Assembly (NCBI GenBank): GCA_002472565.1
Contig: DKSK01000010.1
Span: forward strand, 127,822-134,342
Reading direction: 5' to 3'
Source: Bacteroidales bacterium UBA7258
GTDB taxonomy: Bacteria; Bacteroidota; Bacteroidia; Bacteroidales; UBA932
DNA: 6,521 nt
Shown: one piece after another, positions 1 through 6,521 of the stretch
Layout: each line of letters opens with the position of its first letter
Position numbering within the stretch: position 1 is the stretch's first letter
Program-made: the position numbers and the translations under genes
The notes under the pieces: model-generated
What the model was told of the DNA's origin: nothing
The model's database searches: none
Seen by the model: the letters and a program-made list of their open reading frames with translations, nothing else

Positions 1-40
1 GGCAGACGGGAACTAGGGAAACTATAAAATTTTAGATAAG
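1..40 (+). other. Upstream leader or tail of an unseen gene
   Basis: These 40 bases precede the first gene. All three forward frames meet a stop (for example TAA at 25-27), so at most the last few codons of an upstream gene could lie here. The 20 bases before the ATG are AT-rich, as is common before Bacteroidota start codons. There is no TAnnTTTG box and no strong Shine-Dalgarno sequence. The promoter for the ligase gene therefore probably lies outside the window. Confidence 0.4.
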
Positions 41-1702
41 ATGGAATTCAAATTCAGCTCGGTTAATAAAACCTTCGAAAAGAGCATCAAGGACCATTGG
101 GACAGACCAGCTCTCTCGAATTTCAACGGAGTCACGCTGAAGTACAGTGACGTGGCGAGAAGAATCGCCAAAATCCACATCGCCTTCGAACAGCTCGGGC
201 TGCAGAAAGGAGACAAGGTGGCGATCTGCGGCCGCAATCAGGCCAACTGGGGTGTAGCCTTCATCGCCTGCACTACTTACGGTGCCGTGGCCGTTCCCCT
301 TCTCCATGAATTCAAACCAGGAAACATCCATTATCTTGTCAACCATTCCGAGGCCAAAGTCCTATTCGCGGACATCTCGGTTTGGGAAAACCTGACTCCG
401 GAAGAGATGCCTGGAATCAAGGTGGCGGTAAGACTGGACAATCTGAAATTCTTCTACGCTCAGACTCCGGAAATCATGCAGATCAGAGAGCACCTCAACG
501 AAAGCTACGGCAAGAAATATCCTGACGACTTCGGCCCGGAAAATGTCTGCTATCATGAGGACCAGCCCGATGAACTCGCCATAATCAATTACACTTCAGG
601 ATCTTCAGGCTTCTCAAAAGGCGTAATGATTCCATATAGGGCTATCTGTTCGAATATGGACTTTGCAAAGAATTACGCCCTGCCTCAGATGAATGAGAAC
701 ACCAACGTCGTGTCCATGCTGCCGACGGCCCACGCCTACGGACTATCCTTCGAGTTCCTCTATCCTTTCACGATCGGAGGCCATGTACATTTTCTGACAC
801 GTCTGCCGAGCCCTAAGATAATCATCGACGCCTTTGCCGAGGTCAAGCCGGACTATATCATCTCCGTGCCGCTCATCATAGAGAAAATCTACAAAAACAA
901 GCTGAAACCTATTCTTGACAGGCACCGCCTGTTTTTCAAGGTGCCTATCCTGAACAAGGCCATCGAGAAGAAAATATGCGACGAGCTCTACAAGACATTC
1001 GGAGGCAAGGCCTACGAGGTCATCATCGGAGGCGCCGCCTTCAATCCGGACGTGGAGAAATTCTTCAAGAGGATCGGTTTCCCTTACACGGTAGGCTACG
1101 GAATGACCGAATGCGCTCCGATTCTCGGCTACGACGGATGGGAGACCAACAGGCTGTATTCATGCGGCAAAGTAGCCCCTTACATGGAAATGAGAGTGGA
1201 TTCACAGGATCCGGAGCGCGTACCGGGAGAGCTTCAGGTCAGAGGAGCTAATGTAATGCTCGGCTATTACAAGAACCCTGAGGCTACGAAGGCGGCCTTC
1301 ACCGAAGACGGCTGGTTCAAGACAGGAGACATGGGAGTCATCGACAAGGACGGCTACATATTCATAAAGGGACGGTCCAAGTGCATGATTCTCGGGCCAT
1401 CTGGCCAGAACATCTATCCTGAGGAAATCGAGGCAGTCATCAACAGTCTGACCTACGTAGTAGATTCTCTCGCCGTTGACGATCATGGACAGATCGTCGC
1501 TCTGGTCTACCCGGACTTCCACCAGGCCGAAATGGACGGAGTGAGCAAGGATGCGCTCATGGCTAATCTGAGCGCCGCGCTTCCGGAAATCAACAAACAG
1601 CTTCCGGTCTATGCCCATGTAGCCAAGATTGAATTCATGCCGGAAGATTTCGAGCGCACGCCGAAGAAGTCCATCAAGAGATATCTTTACGAACGCAAAT
1701 AA
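41..1702 (+). CDS. AMP-forming long-chain acyl-CoA synthetase-like ligase
   Basis: This 553-residue protein belongs to the ANL superfamily, which activates a carboxylic acid with ATP to an acyl-adenylate and usually transfers it to CoA. Visible motifs in order are the A3 phosphate loop YTSGSSGFSKG (184-194), the A5 motif GYGMTECAP (352-360), and the A7/A8 region with TGD (428-430), DGYIFIKGRSK (437-447) and NIYPEEIE (457-464). The C-terminal A10 region reads RTPKKSIKR (539-547). Length and layout fit bacterial long-chain fatty acyl-CoA ligases, and no signal peptide or membrane helix is seen, so it is probably cytoplasmic. The exact substrate cannot be read from sequence; a fatty acid is most likely, and another ANL substrate is possible. 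In A10 the usual GK lysine position appears to hold Ser544, with lysines at 542, 543 and 546. The ATG at 41 gives a full-length N-terminus. The next gene follows after 15 bp on the same strand. Confidence 0.9.
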   Translation: MEFKFSSVNKTFEKSIKDHWDRPALSNFNGVTLKYSDVARRIAKIHIAFEQLGLQKGDKVAICGRNQANWGVAFIACTTYGAVAVPLLHEFKPGNIHYLVNHSEAKVLFADISVWENLTPEEMPGIKVAVRLDNLKFFYAQTPEIMQIREHLNESYGKKYPDDFGPENVCYHEDQPDELAIINYTSGSSGFSKGVMIPYRAICSNMDFAKNYALPQMNENTNVVSMLPTAHAYGLSFEFLYPFTIGGHVHFLTRLPSPKIIIDAFAEVKPDYIISVPLIIEKIYKNKLKPILDRHRLFFKVPILNKAIEKKICDELYKTFGGKAYEVIIGGAAFNPDVEKFFKRIGFPYTVGYGMTECAPILGYDGWETNRLYSCGKVAPYMEMRVDSQDPERVPGELQVRGANVMLGYYKNPEATKAAFTEDGWFKTGDMGVIDKDGYIFIKGRSKCMILGPSGQNIYPEEIEAVINSLTYVVDSLAVDDHGQIVALVYPDFHQAEMDGVSKDALMANLSAALPEINKQLPVYAHVAKIEFMPEDFERTPKKSIKRYLYERK

Positions 1703-1705
1703 TAT

Positions 1706-1713
1706 TATCTTTG
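1706..1713 (+). promoter_or_regulatory. Candidate Bacteroidota -7 promoter box for the methyltransferase gene
   Basis: TATCTTTG matches the Bacteroidota sigma-ABfr -7 consensus TAnnTTTG at every defined position. It lies in the 15-bp gap after the ligase stop codon and ends 4 bases before the ATG at 1718. No clear TTTG -33 element is found at the usual spacing; only a TTTA at 1686-1689 is nearby. If the box is used, transcription would start at about 1718-1722, at or inside the first annotated start codon. An 8-base match can occur by chance, so its use is an inference. Confidence 0.5.
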
Positions 1714-1717
1714 CTCT

Positions 1718-2584
1718 ATGTCTATCATGGAGCAGAACAATGATTATGCTTGGGCGCTGAGCGAATTTCTCGACCAGCGTCCAAGATTCATTACTGCCGA
1801 GATGATCCATGAAGCCGACCCGGAAGACAGGCTTCCGAAAGAAACGGTATGGACCGCTCTGGCCGCCGATGCATTGAAGCTGAGTGACTTTGCCATAAAC
1901 GAATATCTTAGGCCGGGGGTCAGGATGCTTTCAGCCGGTGATTTTCTCTCCAATCCATATATTTCAGGGATAGATTTTCCGGAGCGCTACAACAATGGCT
2001 GGCGTCTGACACATCTGCGTTATTCTCCATATGAAGCCTTCTTGAGGGATGACATCAAATTCACTGCCTCTCTCCGGGAGATTCCTCAGATAGGTTTCTT
2101 CGACCGTCTGGTCTCATATCCTGCCGTGCTGCAAGACGGCCGCGAGTGGATGGCCGTTAAACCCAGTGAGATAGCCTCGATGAAAAAGGCCATTGAAGGA
2201 GTCCGTGGCGACGTACTTGTCTTCGGCCTCGGACTCGGCTATTTTCCCTTCATGGTTTCGGCGAGGCCGGAGGTACACTCGGTTACAATCGTAGAACTGG
2301 ACCCGGATGTCATCAGACTCTTCAAGTCATATCTCCTGCCTCAATTTCCTCATTCGGAAAAGATTGAAATAGTTTGTCAGGATGCCTTCGTATTCATGGA
2401 GGAGCTTTCTACGGAAGGCGCCAGGCATTTCGATTCGGCTTTCGTGGACATATGGCACGATGCCCAGGACGGGCCGGAGAGATATCTCAAGGCGCGCAGG
2501 CTCATGTCCGCACTCGGTATCGAGACATGGTACTGGGCGGAAAATACTATGATTTCAGCCCTGCGATGGAAAGCTGGGCATTAA
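1718..2584 (+). CDS. Class I SAM-dependent methyltransferase-fold protein, spermidine-synthase-like
   Basis: This is a 288-residue protein of a conserved but, to my knowledge, uncharacterised family often annotated as a SAM-dependent methyltransferase. The C-terminal half shows a Rossmann-type SAM site: motif I DVLVFGLGLGYFPF (165-178), the acidic ribose-binding stretch TIVELDPDVI (190-199), QDAF (221-224) likely near the adenine, and FDSAFVDIWHD (238-248) at the motif IV position. The first 160 residues match no domain I recognise and may bind the substrate; WMAVKPSEI (144-152) sits just before the Rossmann fold. No signal peptide or membrane segment is seen. The substrate is unknown, and polyamine synthase activity is not shown by the motifs. 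The start could instead be the in-frame ATG at 1727 (Met4), because the -7 box at 1706-1713 places the predicted transcript start near 1720. It may be read through from the ligase gene as well. Its TAA lies 2 bp from the stop of the convergent purN fusion. Confidence 0.8.
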   Translation: MSIMEQNNDYAWALSEFLDQRPRFITAEMIHEADPEDRLPKETVWTALAADALKLSDFAINEYLRPGVRMLSAGDFLSNPYISGIDFPERYNNGWRLTHLRYSPYEAFLRDDIKFTASLREIPQIGFFDRLVSYPAVLQDGREWMAVKPSEIASMKKAIEGVRGDVLVFGLGLGYFPFMVSARPEVHSVTIVELDPDVIRLFKSYLLPQFPHSEKIEIVCQDAFVFMEELSTEGARHFDSAFVDIWHDAQDGPERYLKARRLMSALGIETWYWAENTMISALRWKAGH

Positions 2585-2586
2585 GG

Positions 2587-3258
2587 CTAAAGGAAATATT
2601 TGAGCTCGGAGAAAGAGCCGAGTCTGAGGATTCGAGGACTGTCGAATTCTTCAGTCTTTTCGTGTTCCCACAAAATATGGAAAGGAATATGGACCCCGAA
2701 GCCGCCGAGCGTCACTACCGGAGCCACATCCGACTTGAAAGAATTGCCTATACCCATGAGTTCCGAAGGCTTGACTCCAAGACGTGAACAGAGCCTCAAA
2801 TATTCTTTTTCGTCCTTTCCCGCGACAATGACAACCTCGTCGAAAAGCTCCCGGAGCCCCGAGCGCCCGGCCTTCTTTCCCTGGTCCAGAAGATCTCCCT
2901 TCGTGAACATGATAAGGCGGTATCGTTTCCTAAGTTCGAGCAAAGTGTCACGGACCCCCTCAAAAGGCTTTGCCGGATTGGAGAGAATCTTCCGACCAAT
3001 ATTCAGGATGGAGGCAGTAACGTTGCCCGAAAGTTTGTCGCCGCTCACCTTGAGGGCGGTCTCTATCAGGGAGAGGGTGAAGGCCTTGACCCCATAGCCG
3101 AGTTCCGCCATATTCCCCGCCTCGACCTCATATAGTCTGGAGGATAATTCCTCAAGACTGCCGTAGTCTTTCAGGAGGGCGGCCCAGTCCTTCTCAGCCT
3201 CACGGAAATATGACTCATTCTCCCAGAGCGTATCATCGGCGTCAATGGCAAGGGCCTT
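2587..3258 (-). other. HAD-like hydrolase domain of the PurN fusion
   Basis: This is the C-terminal domain boundary within the fusion, residues about 195-417. All four HAD motifs are in order (Asp200/Asp202, Thr313, Lys342, Asp371). The motif IV form GNSxxSD and the later VHIPFHILWEHE stretch (383-394) resemble stand-alone HAD hydrolases that I recall from Bacteroidota. The helical insert between motifs I and II suggests a C1 cap and therefore a small phosphorylated substrate. That substrate cannot be named from the sequence. Confidence 0.8.
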
Positions 3259-3840
3259 GACTCCGGAAGGATGGAAACCGGCTATGGTCTGCGCTATCAC
3301 ACGTGGGAAATGTTCCATTTCCAGCCTGTGCTCCTTCGCAGCGAGCTCATCCACGCTGTCAGAAGGGGAAAGCGGGGTGCTGAACTGGGCGATGATTTCT
3401 CCTCCGTCAACATCTCCCGTGACCCAGTGGACGGTCATGCCGGTCTCCTTCTCCCCCGCGGCCTTGACGGCTTCATGGACATGGCGGCCGAACATTCCCT
3501 TACCCCCGAACTTCGGCAGAAGCGAAGGGTGGATATTGATCATCCTGTGGTTGAACATCTTCGTCATCCACTCTGGTATGATTCTGAGGAAGCCGGCCAG
3601 CACTATGAAATCCACTCCGTAGCCCTCGAACATTGAAATCATCTGTCCGGGGTCTTCGAAGGCTTCTTTAGAGACCACCGCGACCGGGACTCCGAGCCTG
3701 CGCGCTCTTTCATTGGCATGGGCGGAAGGGCTGCTGCTCAGCACCATGACAATATTGATTTCCTCGGAACTCTGAAAATAGCGGATTATGTTTTCGCAGT
3801 TTGTGCCCTCGCCGGACACGAAGATAGCAACGTTCGTCAT
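2587..3840 (-). CDS. purN: PurN-HAD fusion: phosphoribosylglycinamide formyltransferase with C-terminal HAD phosphatase domain
   Basis: This 417-residue protein has two domains. Residues 1 to about 190 are GAR formyltransferase, which in de novo purine synthesis moves a formyl group from 10-formyltetrahydrofolate to GAR. It shows the phosphate loop SGEGTN (9-14), INIHPSLLPKFGGKG (101-115) with catalytic Asn102 and His104, and TGDVDGGEII (141-150) with catalytic Asp145. This is about the length of a complete stand-alone PurN. Residues about 195-417 form a HAD-family hydrolase: motif I DADDT (200-204) with nucleophile Asp200 and acid/base Asp202, a helical C1-type cap at about 206-295, motif II Thr313, motif III Lys near 342, and motif IV GNSFKSD (365-371). 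Both active sites look intact. The join has no ATG, GTG or TTG at residues 191-196, so separate initiation of the HAD part there is unlikely. The HAD substrate is unknown. No other purine gene lies in the window. The ATG at 3840 gives a normal PurN N-terminus. Confidence 0.92.
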   Translation of the reverse strand: MTNVAIFVSGEGTNCENIIRYFQSSEEINIVMVLSSSPSAHANERARRLGVPVAVVSKEAFEDPGQMISMFEGYGVDFIVLAGFLRIIPEWMTKMFNHRMINIHPSLLPKFGGKGMFGRHVHEAVKAAGEKETGMTVHWVTGDVDGGEIIAQFSTPLSPSDSVDELAAKEHRLEMEHFPRVIAQTIAGFHPSGVKALAIDADDTLWENESYFREAEKDWAALLKDYGSLEELSSRLYEVEAGNMAELGYGVKAFTLSLIETALKVSGDKLSGNVTASILNIGRKILSNPAKPFEGVRDTLLELRKRYRLIMFTKGDLLDQGKKAGRSGLRELFDEVVIVAGKDEKEYLRLCSRLGVKPSELMGIGNSFKSDVAPVVTLGGFGVHIPFHILWEHEKTEEFDSPRILRLGSFSELKYFL

Positions 3841-3883
3841 GAGAAGAAATGTTTGCCTTGTCTCTAAAATATTCGTATCGGTA

Positions 3884-3891
3884 CAAATTTA
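3884..3891 (-). promoter_or_regulatory. Candidate Bacteroidota -7 box for the purN-HAD gene
   Basis: On the minus strand these bases read TAAATTTG, a full match to TAnnTTTG, 43 bases upstream of the ATG at 3840. Transcription would begin near 3877-3880, giving an untranslated leader of roughly 37-40 nt. No TTTG -33 element is seen at the expected spacing, where the sequence falls close to the -7 box of the opposite promoter. No strong Shine-Dalgarno sequence precedes the ATG. Confidence 0.55.
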
Positions 3892-3914
3892 CTTCATTTA
3901 TGCAATCTTTTTGA

Positions 3915-3922
3915 TACTTTTG
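3915..3922 (+). promoter_or_regulatory. Candidate Bacteroidota -7 box for the DUF5686 gene
   Basis: TACTTTTG fully matches TAnnTTTG and lies 28 bases before the ATG at 3951. The predicted transcript start, near 3928-3932, would give a leader of about 20 nt that is AT-rich and lacks a Shine-Dalgarno sequence. This placement decides the start codon: the in-frame TTG at 3927 would fall at or before the transcript start. No clear -33 TTTG is present. Confidence 0.6.
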
Positions 3923-3950
3923 CATTTTGTTTTATATAAGAATTGCACAG

Positions 3951-4034
3951 ATGATAATACATACGAGAAGGCTTGTGTGCTGTTTGGCGACCATTCTCAT
4001 TTTTGTCCTGGTTTCCGTATGCGCAGCTTCAGCC
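3951..4034 (+). other. Signal peptide of the DUF5686 protein
   Basis: This covers residues 1-28: a positively charged start (HTRR), a hydrophobic core rich in Leu, Val and Ile, and the AxA-type site ASA before Gln29. The Cys at residue 24 is preceded by VSV and not by a small residue at -1, so it does not make a good lipobox. General Sec export with signal peptidase I cleavage is the better reading. Confidence 0.8.
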
Positions 4035-6491
4035 CAGACGACGAAAATAAAGGGCAGGGTCACCGACGCTGACACAGGCGAAGGCCTTCCTTTCGCCGGC
4101 CTTGTCTTCGAGGGCACGACTATCGGGCTATCCACCGACATAGACGGATACTATTCCATTGAGACTCACGACCCTTCGGCAAAAGTCCTTGTCTGTCAAC
4201 TCCTCGGCTACGACGACCAGAAAGTTCCGGTCAAGCAAGGCTCTTATCAGGAGATCAACTTCAAGATGAAGCTGGCAATGAACAACATACAAGGGATCAT
4301 AGTTAAGCCTGACAACCACAAGATGAAGAGGGTCCTTGCAAACATCAATGCCAACAGAGACCGGAACGACCCCGATAAAAAGCCTGAATACCAGGCAGAT
4401 GTCTACACCAAAATGGAACTTGACCTCACGAATGCGGAGGATCAGATAAGGAGCAAATCTTTCAGAAAAAATTTCGGCTTCGTCTTCGACTACATGGATA
4501 CCTCTGTCGTGTCCGGCCAGCCCTATCTTCCAATCATGATCTCCGAGAACAAGGCCAGGCGCTTCCACAAAAACAATCCGGCTCTGGACAAAGAAATCGT
4601 AGAAGCCAGCCGCACCTCAGGAATCAACGACGAGTCGAAAGTGGCCCAGTTCACGGGAAGCCTCCATATGAAGACAAATTTCTATGACAGCTTCATCAAC
4701 GCCTTCGACGTTAACATTCCTTCTCCTCTCTCTCCGAGCGGCGACCTCTACTACAACTATTTCCTCATAGACTCGACCTTCATCGACGGACACAAAAACT
4801 ATCAGATACGCTTCCATCCGGGGAAGATGGTTTCGACGCCTACCTTCGACGGCGAGATGTTCATCGACACCGAAAACTGGGGTCTGAGGGAAATGCATGT
4901 AAAGCTGAAAAAGGGCGCCAACATCAACTGGCTCAGAGACTTGGCCATAGACGTAACCAATCAGCTTGTAGGCGATAGTACCTGGTTCTTCCTGGAAGAC
5001 AAGATGTATGCAGACTTCTCTGTTACCATGAGAGACTCCTCCAAAGTCATGTCCTTTCTCGGGAACAGAACAAGGAACTATTCCAACGTAGAATTCTACA
5101 TCCCGCCAAGGTCCGAAATCAACAAGCTGAGCGACAACGTGACCATCAGACAAGACGCAGGAGAGCATGACGACGAATACTGGCAGTCCGCCAGACCTTA
5201 CGCCTTGTCAGAAAAAGAGCAGAACATATACAATATGGTCGACTCCATCAAGCAGGTCCCCCTCTTCAAAAGTCTCTATGACATCGTCTACATGGTCGTC
5301 ATGGGCTACTACGACTTCAACAAAATCGGCCTGGGCCCATATTTCAAAATCATCAGCTTCAACAACCTTGAAGGTGTGAGGCTGCAGATGGGAGCCAGGA
5401 CCAACGCCAATTTAAGCAAGAAGGTCAGGTTCACGGCCTATGCCGCCTACGGCTTCAAAGACGAGGCCCCTAAGGGAGGCGGAACCGTCGAATTCATGTT
5501 CAACAATCAGCCTACCAGCAAGCTGACCATAGACGCCTACAGAGATGTCAAGCAGCTCGGGAAAGGCATCAACGCCTTCACGGAAAGCAACATTCTCTCC
5601 TCAATCCTGGCCAAGGGAGGAAGCCAGAAGCTCTCCCCTATCAACAGCTTCACCATAATGTACGAACATGAATGGAACCCTCGCTTCAACGACACCTACG
5701 CAATCGAAAGCAAAAGGATCTTCGCCAATCGTTTCGTGCCCATGGAGAAGCCTGACGGCGAACGGGTCCACAGCGTCTCAGCCACGCAGCTCCACTACTC
5801 CATGAGATTCTCCTGGAACGAGACCGTCACGAGAGGGACCTTCACTAAGACCTACGTCTATACTAAATACCCTATAGTCACCCTCGACCTCATGGGCTCG
5901 GCACGAATCCAAGGGAAGCAGGAATACTCCTTCTTCAGGCCGGAGCTCAACGTAGATTACAAACTGCCTATTCCTCCTATCGGAACATCAAGGATCACCC
6001 TCAACGCCGGACACATCTTCGGCAAGGTTCCATATCCATTCCTCAAGCTCCATGAAGGGAACGGAACATATGTCCTCGACCGCAGCGCCTTCGCCTGCAT
6101 GGATTTCTACGAATTCGCCTCCGACACTTGGGCTCAAATGTTCTGGGAACATAATTTCGGCGGCTTCTTCCTCGGCAAGATTCCGGTGCTGCGGAGAATG
6201 CAGCTGAGGGAGGTCTTCACGGTCAAGGCTGCCTACGGAACACTGTCCAAAAAGAACAACGGCACCCGCGAACTCGGAGCCGCTGCAAAAGCCCCGCTCC
6301 TCTTTCCCGAAGGCATGAGCGACCTCAACAAGCCTTATGTCGAGATGGGAGTCGGCGTAACGAACATACTCCGTCTTTTCAGAATCGACGCCTTCTGGAG
6401 GACCACCCACCGCTATGAAACCATCGATGGGGTCCGCCAGAAATCCGACCGCTGTTTCGCCCTCAACTTCGGCATCGACCTTACCTTCTGA
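3951..6491 (+). CDS. Secreted outer-membrane protein with carboxypeptidase-regulatory-like domain and DUF5686 region
   Basis: From the ATG at 3951 this is an 846-residue protein. Residues 1-28 form a signal peptide: positive MIIHTRR, a hydrophobic core at about 8-24, then ASA before Gln29 as the likely cleavage site. Residues about 32-108 fit the carboxypeptidase-regulatory-like beta-sandwich found at the N-terminus of many TonB-dependent receptors (KGRVTDADTGEGLPFAGL at 34-51, DGYYSI at 65-70, LLGY at 84-87). The remainder resembles the DUF5686 family, with an extracytoplasmic central part (about 120-450) and a C-terminal region rich in alternating beta-strand-like segments. The chain ends GIDLTF, with the terminal Phe typical of outer-membrane barrels. 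No TonB plug domain is recognised and no SusD partner follows, so it is not an evident SusC. Its cargo or role is unknown. An in-frame TTG at 3927 would add 8 residues before the signal peptide and is less likely. It diverges from purN-HAD across a shared promoter region. Confidence 0.87.
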   Translation: MIIHTRRLVCCLATILIFVLVSVCAASAQTTKIKGRVTDADTGEGLPFAGLVFEGTTIGLSTDIDGYYSIETHDPSAKVLVCQLLGYDDQKVPVKQGSYQEINFKMKLAMNNIQGIIVKPDNHKMKRVLANINANRDRNDPDKKPEYQADVYTKMELDLTNAEDQIRSKSFRKNFGFVFDYMDTSVVSGQPYLPIMISENKARRFHKNNPALDKEIVEASRTSGINDESKVAQFTGSLHMKTNFYDSFINAFDVNIPSPLSPSGDLYYNYFLIDSTFIDGHKNYQIRFHPGKMVSTPTFDGEMFIDTENWGLREMHVKLKKGANINWLRDLAIDVTNQLVGDSTWFFLEDKMYADFSVTMRDSSKVMSFLGNRTRNYSNVEFYIPPRSEINKLSDNVTIRQDAGEHDDEYWQSARPYALSEKEQNIYNMVDSIKQVPLFKSLYDIVYMVVMGYYDFNKIGLGPYFKIISFNNLEGVRLQMGARTNANLSKKVRFTAYAAYGFKDEAPKGGGTVEFMFNNQPTSKLTIDAYRDVKQLGKGINAFTESNILSSILAKGGSQKLSPINSFTIMYEHEWNPRFNDTYAIESKRIFANRFVPMEKPDGERVHSVSATQLHYSMRFSWNETVTRGTFTKTYVYTKYPIVTLDLMGSARIQGKQEYSFFRPELNVDYKLPIPPIGTSRITLNAGHIFGKVPYPFLKLHEGNGTYVLDRSAFACMDFYEFASDTWAQMFWEHNFGGFFLGKIPVLRRMQLREVFTVKAAYGTLSKKNNGTRELGAAAKAPLLFPEGMSDLNKPYVEMGVGVTNILRLFRIDAFWRTTHRYETIDGVRQKSDRCFALNFGIDLTF

Positions 6492-6521
6492 TTTTTAAAT
6501 CACCCAATCGGCTGGGGGGGG

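Noticed and set aside
1202..1810. Long minus-strand open frame of 202 codons spanning the ligase end and the methyltransferase start
   Set aside because: It is antisense to two genes with clear family motifs, its translation shows no recognisable domain, and no promoter box precedes it. It is best explained as a shadow of the coding bias on the other strand.
2605..2622. Inverted repeat CTCGG / CCGAG considered as a terminator for the convergent pair
   Set aside because: The stem is only 5 bp with an 8-base loop, it lies inside the HAD coding sequence, and no T run follows on either strand.
2374..2787. Plus-strand open frame overlapping the methyltransferase end, considered as a frameshifted C-terminal extension
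   Set aside because: The methyltransferase frame keeps a plausible sequence up to its TAA at 2584, and the alternative frame runs antisense into the well-supported HAD domain. Nothing in it resembles a methyltransferase tail.
3245..3636. Two plus-strand open frames opposite the PurN domain
   Set aside because: They lie wholly antisense to PurN catalytic motifs and encode low-complexity sequence without a recognisable domain.
3927..3950. In-frame TTG start at 3927 for the DUF5686 gene
   Set aside because: It would add 8 residues ahead of a classic signal peptide and fall at or before the transcript start predicted from the -7 box at 3915-3922. The ATG at 3951 fits better.
6503..6516. Short CCCA / TGGG hairpin after the DUF5686 stop codon as a terminator
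   Set aside because: A 4-bp stem followed by G rather than T does not make an intrinsic terminator, and the window ends too soon to judge.
1..6521. CRISPR array, tRNA or rRNA gene, insertion sequence or defence system
   Set aside because: No spaced direct repeats, tRNA-like cloverleaf, transposase motif or terminal inverted repeats were noticed, and nearly all bases are taken up by four well-supported genes.

Overview
The window looks like chromosome from a Bacteroidota bacterium, most likely Bacteroidales. Three things support this. The likely promoters carry the Bacteroidota -7 box (TAnnTTTG) rather than an E. coli-type -10. No start codon has a convincing Shine-Dalgarno sequence. The last gene encodes a protein with a carboxypeptidase-regulatory-like domain followed by a DUF5686-type outer-membrane region, an architecture typical of this phylum. 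The genus cannot be fixed from the sequence alone. Nothing points to a phage, plasmid, transposon or CRISPR array.

There are four protein genes and the coding density is very high. Bases 1-40 are a short leader or the tail of an unseen upstream gene. Bases 41-1702 (+) encode a long-chain acyl-CoA-synthetase-like AMP-forming ligase. Bases 1718-2584 (+) encode a conserved class I SAM-dependent methyltransferase-fold protein, and a -7 box in the 15-bp gap may give it its own promoter. Bases 2587-3840 (-) converge on it with only 2 bp between the stop codons. That gene is a fusion of phosphoribosylglycinamide (GAR) formyltransferase (PurN) with a C-terminal HAD-family phosphatase domain. Bases 3841-3950 are a 110-bp divergent control region with one -7 box for each direction. 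Bases 3951-6491 (+) encode the secreted DUF5686 outer-membrane protein. The last 30 bases hold no gene and end in a run of eight G at the window edge.

The genes do not form one obvious pathway: fatty-acid activation, an uncharacterised methyltransferase, purine synthesis plus a phosphatase, and a surface protein. This reads as housekeeping chromosome rather than an accessory island, and I see no convincing new multi-gene system. The most notable points are the PurN-HAD fusion, the back-to-back promoters whose polymerase sites should overlap, and the displaced C-terminal lysine motif of the acyl-CoA ligase.
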